From a bacterium ADurb.Bin243 (GTDB lineage Bacteria; Muiribacteriota; UBA9980), in assembly GCA_002069765.1 (NCBI GenBank), contig MWBZ01000013.1, forward strand, positions 1 to 64,000: a stretch of 64,000 bases of DNA. Direction: 5' to 3'. Made by a program: the position numbers and the translations under genes. The number at the start of each line of letters is the position of its first letter. Position 1 is the stretch's first letter. Positions 53,520-62,575 of this stretch are shown here, one piece after another. Under the pieces are notes generated by a model. That model did no database searches. It was not told where the DNA came from and saw only the letters and a list, made by a program, of their open reading frames with translations.

Positions 53520-54251
53520 TTAAGAAGAAGTTTCTACCGCTTCAAAATTTATAGTATAGCCTATTTTGGAAATATTTACGATAAGGGTTTCATAAGGCGC
53601 GATTTTTTTTCGCAGCCTCGAAATATGCGGTGGAAGGCCGTTTGATTCGATAATATTATTTTTCCAGACGATATCGATAAGTTCTTCGCCGGCGATAACG
53701 CGCCCGGGATTCATGACTAGAGTTTTAAAAAGGGCAAGCTCAGTATAACTCAACTGGTTTTTTCTTCCGTTGGAAACTATTTTTCCCGATTCGAAATCCA
53801 CTTCCAATTTTTTAAACTTAAATTTTTTAAGCGGCTTTTTGTTTGAAGCTCCGCGGTTATTAACGTAACGCTTGACTACCGCTTTTATTCTGGATTTGAG
53901 TTCGAGAAGTGAAAAAGGCTTTGAAACGTAATCATCGGCGCCGAGTTCAAGACCGGCGACCCGGTCAGTTTCTTTATTTTGCGATGAAAGAACTATAACA
54001 GGAACGTTAACCGCGAAAGCTCTCATACTTTTTAATAAATCGAATCCAAGGCCGTCGGGTAAAACGATATCCAGAATGATAACGTCAAAATTATAAGCCG
54101 AGATAAAATTATCTCCGAGACATGCGGCCGCTTCGTTCAGCGAACACACGCGGCGAGCCTGCCAGCCTTCGGCCTCGAATACTCTGATAAGCCCGTCTGA
54201 AAGCAAATCATCATCATCTATGATTAAAATTTTATATTTATTATTTATCAT
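53520..54251 (-). CDS. OmpR/PhoB-family response regulator
   Basis: About 243 residues. Receiver domain with acidic pocket ILIIDDDDLLSDG, phospho-acceptor Asp in 'DVIILDIVLPDGLGFD', Ser/Thr in PVIVLSSQ and Lys in DYVSKPFSL. A winged-helix output domain (about 150-240) has 'LSYTELALFKTLVMNPGRVI', 'LPPHISRLRKKIAPYE' and a terminal hairpin 'IVNISKIGYTINFE'. Start taken at ATG 54251; a TTG eight codons upstream (54272) is possible. It is the last gene of the sensor operon, and an 11-bp repeat array follows 10 bases after its stop codon. Confidence 0.9.
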   Translation of the reverse strand: MINNKYKILIIDDDDLLSDGLIRVFEAEGWQARRVCSLNEAAACLGDNFISAYNFDVIILDIVLPDGLGFDLLKSMRAFAVNVPVIVLSSQNKETDRVAGLELGADDYVSKPFSLLELKSRIKAVVKRYVNNRGASNKKPLKKFKFKKLEVDFESGKIVSNGRKNQLSYTELALFKTLVMNPGRVIAGEELIDIVWKNNIIESNGLPPHISRLRKKIAPYETLIVNISKIGYTINFEAVETSS

Positions 54252-54299
54252 CTTATCAACACGTTCTTTCAAAAAAACTTAGATAATACCTTATCGAAA

Positions 54300-55721
54300 C
54301 TAATCCTGCCACAGCGGCATGGTAAGTTTCACTTCCGTCCCGTTTCCCGGCGAACTCGTTATCCGCATAGCGCCGCCGTTAAGTTCGGCGAACTCCCTGC
54401 AGATCAATAATCCAAGGCCCGTTCCGGTTTCGCCGGCGGTCCCTTTTGAAATATGATTATACCTGTCGAAGTTAAAAATACCGTCAACAACCTCGCTTTT
54501 CATTCCGACGCCGTTATCTTTTACTATAACCGCGGCCGTGTCTTTTTCAACTGCCGCGGCAATTATTATTTCGCCGCCGGCATTTGTAAACTTAATCGCG
54601 TTATTGACCAGATTTCTAAGTATGGTAGAAAACATTCGGCGGTCGGCGCGAAACCCGATATCGGAAACAATATGGTTTTTAATGAATATATTTTTCTGGC
54701 GAGCTCTTAATTCAAGGATTTTCATCACTTCTAAAACGATCTCGCTCACAGTCACGCGCGAAGGATTACATTCGATATTACGCGTCTGGGCCTTCGCCCA
54801 TTCAAGCAGATTTTCGAGCAGCGCGGCGACGCCGTGCGAAGTTTTTTTCAATAATTTCAGATCCGCGGCGATTTCCGGCGGAATATCGCGTTCGCCGCCC
54901 ATAGCGGATAGTAATGATGCCATGCCATCGACCGGATTTCTTAAATCATGGGAAATTATAGAAATAAATTTTGCCTTTGCCGCATCGCTTTTTTCCAGTT
55001 TTGATATGTTTTTACGAAGAATATCTTCGCTTTCTCTGAGGCTATCTTCCAATCTTAAATTGAGCATTAAAAGAAAGATCGTATAAGAGCCGACAAAATA
55101 TAAATTTATGAAAATAAGCGTTAAAACATATAAATCTTTTTCAATCCCTTCTTTTGCGCTCATCATATTAAACGAGAGCGGACCGTCATGCAAAATAAAA
55201 ACAACGGCCCTGAATAAAAAAAATAAAGAGATTGATAGGTAAATAAGCGCCGCCACACGGCCTGTGCTTTTTATCGAAGTTATATCGTTGTAAAAAAATA
55301 ATACATGAAAAAGGTGGTAAAACAAAGCAAAATGAAGCGCGCAAATAAACGCCAGCCTGATTTTTAAATATTGCGGCGATATAAAAGTAGTGTGATACAC
55401 CACGATAAAAACCGCGGCGATCAGCGCGGCATAATAACCCGGCACGGTGCGAAGGCCGATAAAATTTTTAATCCCGAAGGTCAATAAAGCGACCCCGGCG
55501 GCAGTTACGCTATTGGCCAGAACTATAGAAATAAAAGGCGTGGTAAAGTTTTGCGATGAAAACAACATCAGAGCTATCGAAATGACTACAAAGCTCATGC
55601 CGAGCTGAATAGTGCCGTCATACCTCTTTTTTATATGGCTGAAATATAAAAACATTATGCCGAGCAAAAAGCCTTCGATAAACGATAAAAGCAGTAATGT
55701 TCTTAAATCGAGAGATACCAT
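54300..55721 (-). CDS. 7TM-type sensor histidine kinase
   Basis: 473 residues. Seven hydrophobic helices fill residues 5-225 ('LLLLSFIEGFLLGIMFLYF' first, 'VGSYTIFLLMLNLRL' last) with little periplasmic loop, so sensing may be in the membrane. A short coiled coil follows. HisKA has the phospho-acceptor in KFISIISHDLRNPVDG. The ATPase domain has N-box 'NLVNNAIKFTNAGGE', VKDNGVGM and ETGTGLGLLICREF. It sits between a receiver-kinase gene (25-base gap) and the OmpR-type regulator (48-base gap), its likely partner. A decayed paralogue lies at 33008-33530. Confidence 0.9.
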   Translation of the reverse strand: MVSLDLRTLLLLSFIEGFLLGIMFLYFSHIKKRYDGTIQLGMSFVVISIALMLFSSQNFTTPFISIVLANSVTAAGVALLTFGIKNFIGLRTVPGYYAALIAAVFIVVYHTTFISPQYLKIRLAFICALHFALFYHLFHVLFFYNDITSIKSTGRVAALIYLSISLFFLFRAVVFILHDGPLSFNMMSAKEGIEKDLYVLTLIFINLYFVGSYTIFLLMLNLRLEDSLRESEDILRKNISKLEKSDAAKAKFISIISHDLRNPVDGMASLLSAMGGERDIPPEIAADLKLLKKTSHGVAALLENLLEWAKAQTRNIECNPSRVTVSEIVLEVMKILELRARQKNIFIKNHIVSDIGFRADRRMFSTILRNLVNNAIKFTNAGGEIIIAAAVEKDTAAVIVKDNGVGMKSEVVDGIFNFDRYNHISKGTAGETGTGLGLLICREFAELNGGAMRITSSPGNGTEVKLTMPLWQD

Positions 55722-55746
55722 AATTAATAAAACCTTTTTCCGTAAT

Positions 55747-56829
55747 TTATCCGGCGAAAGTGAAAGAAAATTCGCTTCCTTCGCCTAATTTACTTTTGAC
55801 CGATATTTTTCCGCCGCAAACGGCGGCGAGGTCTTTGCATATCATAAGCCCTACGCCCGAACCCTTTTCCTTCATCGTACCGGCGGTCGAAAGCACCTCG
55901 CGGCTTTCCATTATTCGTGAAATCATAGCCGGATCCATGCCTATGCCAGTATCTTCAACGCTGATCGTAATTAAAGCGCCTTCTATAGACGCCTTTACGC
56001 AAATAAAACCCGAAGCGGTAAATTTTAACGCGTTACGAATAAAGTTTCTGACGATTATCTCGATCAGGCGACTGTCAGCGGTAATTTCAATATCATCTGA
56101 AAAATCAGATTTTATAACTATATTTTTATCTGAAGCGTATGCGCCGTAATCGCCGATACAGCGGTCTATCAATGATTTTAAAGTGAATTTTTCGCGGCGC
56201 ACCGACGCGCCGGAGCTCTGTAATACCGACCATTGCAGTAAATTTTCCATTAAATCGGTAACCGACGATATTGAATTTTTAATTTTTTTAAAGCTATCGC
56301 TGAAATACGGAGAAGTTTCACCGAGTTCCTTTTCGAGCATCTGCGTATAAAGCGCAAGATTGCCAACCGGCCCTCGCATGTCATGAGAAAGTATCGATAA
56401 AAGCCGGTCTTTCCAGACGCTTAAAGCCGCGAGCCGGTCGGACGCGATTTTTGATTCAAGATGCGCCCTGACGCGCGATTTAACTTCGCGAGGGTTGAAC
56501 GGCTTTGAAATATAATCTATTCCCCCGCTGTCGAAACCGCGCTCTATGCTTTCGGCGTCGTTGAGAGAAGTTATGAAAATAACCGGGATAAAAGCCGAAG
56601 CAGGATCGTTTTTAATTTTTTTACATAACTCGAAACCGTCCATGCCGGGCATTAATACATCTAGAAGTATAATATCGGGCGTGTCCGCTTTGATCGCGTC
56701 GACGGCTTCGTTTCCGTTTAAAGCCACGCTGAATCGGATTTCTTCGATTTGCGACAATATTTTTTTGAGAGCGGCCGCATTAATCGGCTGATCGTCGACA
56801 ATTAATACGTGAGCTGCCTGGAATTCCAA
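55747..56829 (-). CDS. Response regulator receiver-histidine kinase fusion
   Basis: About 360 residues, cytoplasmic. The N-terminal receiver domain has VLIVDDQPIN, phospho-acceptor 'IILLDVLMPGMDGFE' and 'YISKPFNPREV'. A HisKA domain follows (LLSILSHDMRGPVGNL, with His), then an ATPase domain (NFIRNALKFTASG, VEDTGIGMD, 'EKGSGVGLMICKDLA'). Receiver-first kinases of this kind are usually phosphorylated by, or feed, another kinase in a phosphorelay. I choose TTG at 56827-56829 because GGAGG lies 12 bases upstream; the longer frame from 56853 would place this site inside the gene. It is the first gene of the sensor operon, with a strong promoter. Confidence 0.86.
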   Translation of the reverse strand: MEFQAAHVLIVDDQPINAAALKKILSQIEEIRFSVALNGNEAVDAIKADTPDIILLDVLMPGMDGFELCKKIKNDPASAFIPVIFITSLNDAESIERGFDSGGIDYISKPFNPREVKSRVRAHLESKIASDRLAALSVWKDRLLSILSHDMRGPVGNLALYTQMLEKELGETSPYFSDSFKKIKNSISSVTDLMENLLQWSVLQSSGASVRREKFTLKSLIDRCIGDYGAYASDKNIVIKSDFSDDIEITADSRLIEIIVRNFIRNALKFTASGFICVKASIEGALITISVEDTGIGMDPAMISRIMESREVLSTAGTMKEKGSGVGLMICKDLAAVCGGKISVKSKLGEGSEFSFTFAG

Positions 56830-56873
56830 AATATTGTAAAACCTCCGTTTCAATAGATATTAACAACTGGTTT

Positions 56874-56902
56874 ATTTTATCAGAATATGTCCGATTTGTC
56901 AA
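56874..56902 (-). promoter_or_regulatory. Promoter of the three-gene sensor operon
   Basis: On the minus strand: TTGACA (56897-56902), 17-base spacer, TAAAAT (56874-56879) preceded by TGA (extended -10). Confidence 0.75.
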
Positions 56903-56935
56903 AATAATCGCACGAAAATCGCAAGTTATTTTAAT

Positions 56936-56965
56936 TTGACAATACGTCCGGGTTTAATATATAAT
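56936..56965 (+). promoter_or_regulatory. Promoter of the alcohol dehydrogenase gene
   Basis: TTGACA (56936-56941), 18-base spacer, TATAAT (56960-56965), 68 bases upstream of the ATG. It diverges from the sensor-operon promoter. Confidence 0.75.
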
Positions 56966-57033
56966 GAAAAATTAAATTTCCTGTTTATAAAGTTAATATT
57001 TAAAATTTTAAAAACAAACGAGGATTATATTTA

Positions 57034-58266
57034 ATGGACAGTTTCACTTTAGACGGATTATCTCCGATCGCTTTCGGCTCGGGCGCCTTCCGCGAAGCAG
57101 GCGAGCTCATAAAAAACGCCGGATTAGGCGGCAAAGCGCTTATAATTACGGGCGCGAATTATCTTCAAAAAACCGGTAAAATAGCGAAACTTGACGACCA
57201 GCTCGCGGCAGCCGGCATTGCGTGTGAAATTTATTCTAAAATTTCGCCAAACCCTCGCGCGAGCGAAGTAAACGAAGCGGCTAAAATCATAAACGAAACC
57301 GCGTGCGACTTCGTAATAGGCTTCGGCGGCGGTTCAGCGATGGATGCCGCAAAAGCCGCAGCCGCACTTGCTGTTTGCGGAGGCGATATCTGGGATTATA
57401 TCCGCCACTGGGACGATTTCGAAACAAGACCCGTCGCCGGCGCGCTGCCTGTAGTGACGATTCCAACCCGCTACGGTTCCGGCGCCGAAATTTCTATATT
57501 TTCGGTTATTTCCAACGGCGAAACCAACGAAAAGGCCGTGCTTACCTCGCCTGAAATAATGCCGTCCCTGGCTATAATCGATCCTGAATTCTGCCTGGAC
57601 CTCCCTCTGGAGCAGGCGGGATACGCCGTGACCGATATTATGGCGCACCTTATCGAAACTTATATTTCCGGTAGCGGCTCCTCTCCCGTGGCTGATTCGC
57701 TTACTGAAACGCTGGCGTGCGATTTAATTAAAAACGCCTCTAAAATAATCCGCGGCGAAGCATCCATCGGCGAGCACGAAAATATATTTTATATATCGCT
57801 TCTCGCCCTCACGGGCATAACCCACGTCGGCCGCGGAGGCGATTTTCCCCTGCACGACCTCGAGCATCCGCTTTCCGCTTATTTCGACGTGCCGCACGGC
57901 CTCGGCCTCGGAGCGCTCTTTCCGCACCTTATGCAATATTCTTTTGAACACGCCGCGGACCGTTATGAAAAGCTTTATCTGAAAGTATTTAAAAGAATGG
58001 CCGACGAAGGCTTCCAGCCAGTTAACGCTTATAAAACCGAAACCGGCGCACTCGAACGCGCGGCTAACGCTGTAGATTGCTTCACTGAATTTTTTACCGC
58101 GCTCGGTTCGTATAAAAAGCTTTCTCGATATGGGCTCAGCGAAGACAAGCTCGACAAACTGGCCTCCGACGTCATAAGGCTTTACGGCCACGGGCAGCTT
58201 TTCATACCGAACGCTAAAAAATTAAGATATTCCGATATTATAGAAATTTATAAAAAAGCGATTTAA
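57034..58266 (+). CDS. Iron-dependent alcohol dehydrogenase (BDH/YqhD-like)
   Basis: 410 residues, cytoplasmic NAD(P)-dependent alcohol/aldehyde oxidoreductase of the iron-containing group III. Cofactor motif GFGGGSAMDAAKAAA; metal ligands Asp and His in 'GYAVTDIMAHLIETYISG', and two His in 'LHDLEHPLSAYFDVPHG'. The substrate (probably short-chain aldehyde to alcohol) is inferred from the family. ATG with GAGG at distance. The next gene encodes a lipoprotein on the same strand, 55 bases away. Confidence 0.9.
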   Translation: MDSFTLDGLSPIAFGSGAFREAGELIKNAGLGGKALIITGANYLQKTGKIAKLDDQLAAAGIACEIYSKISPNPRASEVNEAAKIINETACDFVIGFGGGSAMDAAKAAAALAVCGGDIWDYIRHWDDFETRPVAGALPVVTIPTRYGSGAEISIFSVISNGETNEKAVLTSPEIMPSLAIIDPEFCLDLPLEQAGYAVTDIMAHLIETYISGSGSSPVADSLTETLACDLIKNASKIIRGEASIGEHENIFYISLLALTGITHVGRGGDFPLHDLEHPLSAYFDVPHGLGLGALFPHLMQYSFEHAADRYEKLYLKVFKRMADEGFQPVNAYKTETGALERAANAVDCFTEFFTALGSYKKLSRYGLSEDKLDKLASDVIRLYGHGQLFIPNAKKLRYSDIIEIYKKAI

Positions 58267-58321
58267 TAAAAAATATATTCAATTTTAATAATATTCAAAA
58301 TCGTTGAGAAAGGGTGATTTC

Positions 58322-60235
58322 ATGAGAAAAAGTTCTAATTTTTCAGGCGCTTTTAATTTTAATTCGTTATTATCTTCGATGTTGTTATTAACCGCGGCTT
58401 TGTTTTTGTTTTCAGGCTGCGTATTCGACGAAAGCGGCGACCCTTCGGCCGCTCCTGACGGCGCGAACGGCTTATACGAATTAAAAGGCGTCATCACAAG
58501 CCCTCTCACCCGTCTTCCGTTAAGCGGAATCAACTGCATTTTAATTTCGTCGCCCGAAGCCGGCGGCGAGCCTTACGACATATATAAAACGGCCGTCACC
58601 GGCCCCGACGGAAGTTATTTTTTCGGCGGCCTCAAAGCCGGAAGGTATAAAATGGCAAGCTTCGCCGACGGTTATATTCCCTGCGAAACCTTATTTTCGG
58701 TCGACTCAGACGAGCGGCATTCTCTCACGCAGATTTCTAAAGCAGAATGGACGGCGGTTTTCGGCCCGGCCCGCCCCTTCGACCCGGCAAAAGCTTACAT
58801 AAGAGTAACTGCGGATGTTTTTCCTCAGCTCGCCGGCACCGAAGATTCCGGCGTACAAATTTCCGTTTCTAAAAACGGCGATACTTCTTCTGCTCAGCCT
58901 TACGAAGCCAGGGGCCACCAGAAAACCGACGGCACGATCGACTGGAACGCTTCGGCCACTTACGACACCGGCACGGCCTTGTTCTACGGCGTAACGCCGA
59001 ATCAGTCCCACACCGTTTCGGCCGGAAAACAGGGGCATGAATTCGCTTCGGCTTCCGACGTAACCCCTTCTCCCGGCGTTCTGACGACGCATATATTAGC
59101 GGGCAACGCGGCCGTTGACGGTTTTGCGGTAACGATCGAAAACAACACGCTGGCTTATAAAGCGGAAAACATTTATTTAGCGGTGACCGGCAAGGACAGC
59201 GGCGGCGCTTTTCATTATTTCGATATCAACAAAAAAGACATGGTCAATATACTCGATCCTAACGCGGCGGCCAATTTCTGCTTCAGCCTTTCCAGCATAG
59301 CCACGGTGGAAAACGGCGTCACAAAATATAGATACACGCAGCCGTTCAGGTGCATGATCTCGGGAAAATCATATATTTTTCTCGGCAAACCCGGCCATAT
59401 CGGGGTGGATAAAATCGCGAAATCGCTTTCCGAGCCTTCGGCGGACAATGAGACGCTCGATAAATATACCATATTCGATAAATACGAGCTTACGTGCGAC
59501 GGCCAGGTAACGCTTAACACAACGGTCGTCGACTTTTTAGGCATAGCTTTCAAATTGAAGTTCAATAGCGACGGCGTAGACCGTGGATTCGAAGTAATTA
59601 GCAACGACGATATAGCGAACGAATTTTTAAAACGCACGGACGATTGGAAAAAATGCGTCATAAAAGACGCTAAAGGCAATATCATGCGCGTCAGCGCTCC
59701 TTATACCCTTTCCGATTTCGATAATTACCTGTCCAAATCCATAGCCGGCGCGTGGGCGCACTACGGCACGAACGAGCTCAACGTAACCTACGACTGGAAC
59801 TTCAGAGGAAAAGTGCAATCCGACGGCACCTTTAAAATCGACATAAGAAATTCGAATTCCGATACCATAATCGAAACCAGGACCATACCTTACAAACCCG
59901 ATTCAAAAATGGTTTTCAAATGCGACGGCGAGCCTATGCCTAACACCAAAACGCCAGCGGTCAACAAGCTTCACGCTTTCATTTGCGCCGCTTTGAACAG
60001 GGGCGTTTTCGGCCAGAGCGATATGAGCAAGAACTTTTATACGGACAACACTATAAACGCCGGGCGGTTCAATGTTTACGCTCAGATTCTCCATCAAAAA
60101 GCTATCGGAAACAGGGTTTACGGATTCGCATACGACGACTTCTACGGCAAAGACACCACGGGCACCAAATCTTACGCCGAAGCCAGAAAAGGCATCGTAA
60201 TAACGCTTCCTAAAATGCCGGCCGTTAAAAAATAA
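58322..60235 (+). CDS. Lipoprotein with carboxypeptidase-regulatory-like domain
   Basis: About 637 residues. Start at ATG 58322 (MRKSSNF) with AAAGGGTG five bases upstream; a TTG six codons earlier lacks a site. Lipobox LFSGC. Residues 45-125 form a carboxypeptidase-regulatory-like (transthyretin-fold) module ('YELKGVITSPLTRLPLSGIN', then 'TGPDGSYFFGGLKAGRYKMA'). The remainder is beta-rich with no recognised motif. Probably an envelope or surface protein; no link to the preceding alcohol dehydrogenase is evident. Confidence 0.72.
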   Translation: MRKSSNFSGAFNFNSLLSSMLLLTAALFLFSGCVFDESGDPSAAPDGANGLYELKGVITSPLTRLPLSGINCILISSPEAGGEPYDIYKTAVTGPDGSYFFGGLKAGRYKMASFADGYIPCETLFSVDSDERHSLTQISKAEWTAVFGPARPFDPAKAYIRVTADVFPQLAGTEDSGVQISVSKNGDTSSAQPYEARGHQKTDGTIDWNASATYDTGTALFYGVTPNQSHTVSAGKQGHEFASASDVTPSPGVLTTHILAGNAAVDGFAVTIENNTLAYKAENIYLAVTGKDSGGAFHYFDINKKDMVNILDPNAAANFCFSLSSIATVENGVTKYRYTQPFRCMISGKSYIFLGKPGHIGVDKIAKSLSEPSADNETLDKYTIFDKYELTCDGQVTLNTTVVDFLGIAFKLKFNSDGVDRGFEVISNDDIANEFLKRTDDWKKCVIKDAKGNIMRVSAPYTLSDFDNYLSKSIAGAWAHYGTNELNVTYDWNFRGKVQSDGTFKIDIRNSNSDTIIETRTIPYKPDSKMVFKCDGEPMPNTKTPAVNKLHAFICAALNRGVFGQSDMSKNFYTDNTINAGRFNVYAQILHQKAIGNRVYGFAYDDFYGKDTTGTKSYAEARKGIVITLPKMPAVKK

Positions 60236-60271
60236 GCCGGCAGCTCATAATCACCTATTTTATTGGTATAT

Positions 60272-60314
60272 AAAAAAAACGGAATAAGCCTTTAAAGGTT
60301 CATTCCGTTTTTTT
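60272..60314. terminator. Bidirectional intrinsic terminator
   Basis: Stem AAAAAAAACGGAAT (60272-60285) / ATTCCGTTTTTTT (60302-60314), T-runs on both strands, between the convergent lipoprotein gene and the RsbW-like gene. Confidence 0.92.
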
Positions 60315-60349
60315 AATATAAAATTTTATAATTTATGAAAAATTAATTT

Positions 60350-60874
60350 TTAAGTCGGGATCGGAGGTATATCGTCGAGCGAGAACGGCAGCGCGATGAC
60401 GGGGGAAGGCGAAGAGCCGGCGCCTTCTTCTCCCTCGGCGCGTTTCTGCTTGACCATATATAAAGTGGTGCTCTGGCCGGTCACAAAAAAATACATGACT
60501 TCGTCCATTATTTCTTTAATGATTTTAATGCCGCGCCCGCCGACGCCCCATGTTTTCTTGTCGGCTATGCGCTCGAAGAAATCAGGGTTAAAAGGCTTTC
60601 CGCCAAAATCTTTTATTATTATGATCAGCTTTTCGCCTTCTATGATGCATTTGATATGGACTTCTTTTTCGCGGCTGCATTCGGAGCCGTGATCTGCCGC
60701 GTTGGCATAAGCTTCATCGACGACGAGCTCTATCTGAAACATTTCGATCGGCGAAAATTCGAGCTTTTCGGCTATGCTTACCACGAACTGCTTCACCTTT
60801 TCGATATGTTTCAAAGTGGCGGCCACTTTTAATTCATGTATCTGCCTTTTTACAGGGCTTTGTTCCAATTGCAT
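60350..60874 (-). CDS. RsbW/SpoIIAB-like ATP-binding regulator
   Basis: 174 residues with an HATPase_c_2 domain: N-box 'VVDEAYANAADHG', G1 'IIKDFGGKPFNPDF', G2 GVGGRGIKIIKEIMDEV. This is the serine kinase / anti-sigma type found in partner-switching systems. A Pro/Glu-rich C-terminal tail is extra. No anti-anti-sigma (STAS) protein or sigma factor is nearby, so its target is unknown. It follows the GAF/PAS kinase-like gene by 48 bases and is probably cotranscribed. The ATG lies unusually close to its GAGG site. Confidence 0.85.
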   Translation of the reverse strand: MQLEQSPVKRQIHELKVAATLKHIEKVKQFVVSIAEKLEFSPIEMFQIELVVDEAYANAADHGSECSREKEVHIKCIIEGEKLIIIIKDFGGKPFNPDFFERIADKKTWGVGGRGIKIIKEIMDEVMYFFVTGQSTTLYMVKQKRAEGEEGAGSSPSPVIALPFSLDDIPPIPT

Positions 60875-60922
60875 CTACCTCATCCTCGCGCCAGGCGCGC
60901 ATCGATAAAAACCGCTATGGTT

Positions 60923-62503
60923 TTAATGAATAAATTTGGGCATGGTTATAATAACTTCGGTGCCCTTTCCGACTTCGGAATTTATTTTTATGGTTCCGCC
61001 GTGCGCCTCGACTACATGCTTGATATAAGCCAGGCTGAGAGACGCTTCGCTGGAGTTCAATACGTTTTCGAGATGATATTGCTTGTCGAGCAGCTTTGGC
61101 AGGACTTCTTCCTTGATGCCTATTCCGTCGTCCTTTACGGTGATTTCAAGCATTTCTGAAACATTGGCGATTTTAACGTCGACGCGGCCTTCGCTCGAAA
61201 CGTATTTTATGCAGTTGTTTAAAAGCAGGCATAAAATAGTTTTAATGCGGTCGCGGTCCACTTCGACGTCCATGCCGTAAACGTCGCTTTCACAAACGGT
61301 ATTTAATTTTATACGCTTGAAAGCATACTTGTCGCGGACGCTCTCGAGCGCGGAATCTATAACCGGCCCTATGGAGCCGAGCGAACGATCGAGGCGGAGC
61401 GGGCCTGATTCCATTTCGGAAAACTGGATCAGCTTATTGACTTTTTCTTCTATGGACTCGGCGATGCATTTCACGCCGTCACTCGATATTTCGTTATTTT
61501 TAAGGCTTTCGCGAAGCCTCTGGATCTGATCGGAAATCTTGTAATTCATCATGCTGGTGAACTGCGCGCGGATATTTTCGCGGTGCTTTAAATCGGTTAT
61601 ATTTCTCATGGAAACTATGGAACCGGTAATTTCGTTGTCGGCGCCGCGCAGGACCGTCATTTTATTTGAAAGAATGGTGTTTTCAGGCTTCATGAGCACG
61701 AGATCGAAAGTGGTGTCCGACTTGAGCTGCGAGAGCTCCGATAGTATTATTTTAAGCTTGAACACGTCTTCGAAGCTGGACGCCTTATCGCCAAAAGCAG
61801 CTTCGGAAGCCGGATTGGTAAGCACTATATCGAAATTTTCATTGGTGACGATTATGCCGTCGCCCATGGAATTGACGATAGATACGATTTTATTTCGCTC
61901 TTCCAGGACGCTTTTATAAAGGCGCGCGTTTTCGATGGCCATGGCTGCCTGGCTCGCAAGGGCCATAAGCAGGCTCTGGTCGTTAGAATCGAATTTTTCG
62001 CCCTCGACTTTGTTTAAAACTTCGAGAGCGCCTATGGTGCCGTCTTTTGTTTTAAGAGGAACGCATAATATTGAAGTCGTTTTGAATTGGGACTTTTCAT
62101 CGACTTTTTGATAAAAGCGGCTGTCTTTCGACACGTCTTCTATTAAAAGAGGCTCGCCTTTAAGCGACACCCAGCCTATAATTCCAGTTCCTTTGGGAAG
62201 CCTTATTTCTTTTAAAATATCTTTCTTTTCGCCCACTACCACTTCGAAGCAGAGTTCGTCGGTTTTCTGGTCAATAAGCGCCAGCGAAGAGGCTTCGGCC
62301 GAAGTGAGGACGGCGGACTGCTGCAGGATAATTTCAAGCAGCTTTTGAAGATCGAGGGTGGTGTTTAAAAGCGCGCACGCGTTCATTAGCGCGCCGGATT
62401 CCTTGCGCGCGGCCTCGAGCTCTTTTGTGAGCTTATTTATTTGTTCGGCTACCGAAACGTCGCAATTAACGGAGCCGATAGAATTATCGTTCAATAATAC
62501 CAT
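60923..62503 (-). CDS. GAF-PAS kinase-like protein without phospho-acceptor histidine
   Basis: 526 residues, cytoplasmic. Coiled-coil start, GAF domain at about 45-200 ('LPKGTGIIGWVSLKGEPLLI', 'ILCVPLKTKDGTIGALEVLN'), PAS domain at about 205-300 ('INSMGDGIIVTNENFDIVLT'-like 'MGDGIIVTNENFDIVLTNP'), then a HisKA-like helical region and an ATPase domain. Where HisKA normally has SHELRTP, this protein has MMNYKISDQIQRL, so the phospho-acceptor His is absent. In the ATPase domain the N-box (LLLNNCIKYVSSEG) and DDGIGI are kept, but the GTGLGL loop is replaced by SEASLSLAYIKHVV. It is likely a pseudokinase or regulator of the RsbW-like protein encoded just downstream. Confidence 0.8.
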   Translation of the reverse strand: MVLLNDNSIGSVNCDVSVAEQINKLTKELEAARKESGALMNACALLNTTLDLQKLLEIILQQSAVLTSAEASSLALIDQKTDELCFEVVVGEKKDILKEIRLPKGTGIIGWVSLKGEPLLIEDVSKDSRFYQKVDEKSQFKTTSILCVPLKTKDGTIGALEVLNKVEGEKFDSNDQSLLMALASQAAMAIENARLYKSVLEERNKIVSIVNSMGDGIIVTNENFDIVLTNPASEAAFGDKASSFEDVFKLKIILSELSQLKSDTTFDLVLMKPENTILSNKMTVLRGADNEITGSIVSMRNITDLKHRENIRAQFTSMMNYKISDQIQRLRESLKNNEISSDGVKCIAESIEEKVNKLIQFSEMESGPLRLDRSLGSIGPVIDSALESVRDKYAFKRIKLNTVCESDVYGMDVEVDRDRIKTILCLLLNNCIKYVSSEGRVDVKIANVSEMLEITVKDDGIGIKEEVLPKLLDKQYHLENVLNSSEASLSLAYIKHVVEAHGGTIKINSEVGKGTEVIITMPKFIH

Positions 62504-62524
62504 CTACTTTTCAAAATTAAAAAT

Positions 62525-62553
62525 AGTATAATTATTTTTCAGTTAAATGTCAA
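62525..62553 (-). promoter_or_regulatory. Promoter of the GAF-PAS / RsbW-like operon
   Basis: On the minus strand: TTGACA (62548-62553), 17-base spacer, TATACT (62525-62530), 22 bases upstream of the ATG. Confidence 0.75.
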
Positions 62554-62575
62554 TTATTATTTTTTTATTGTTCGT

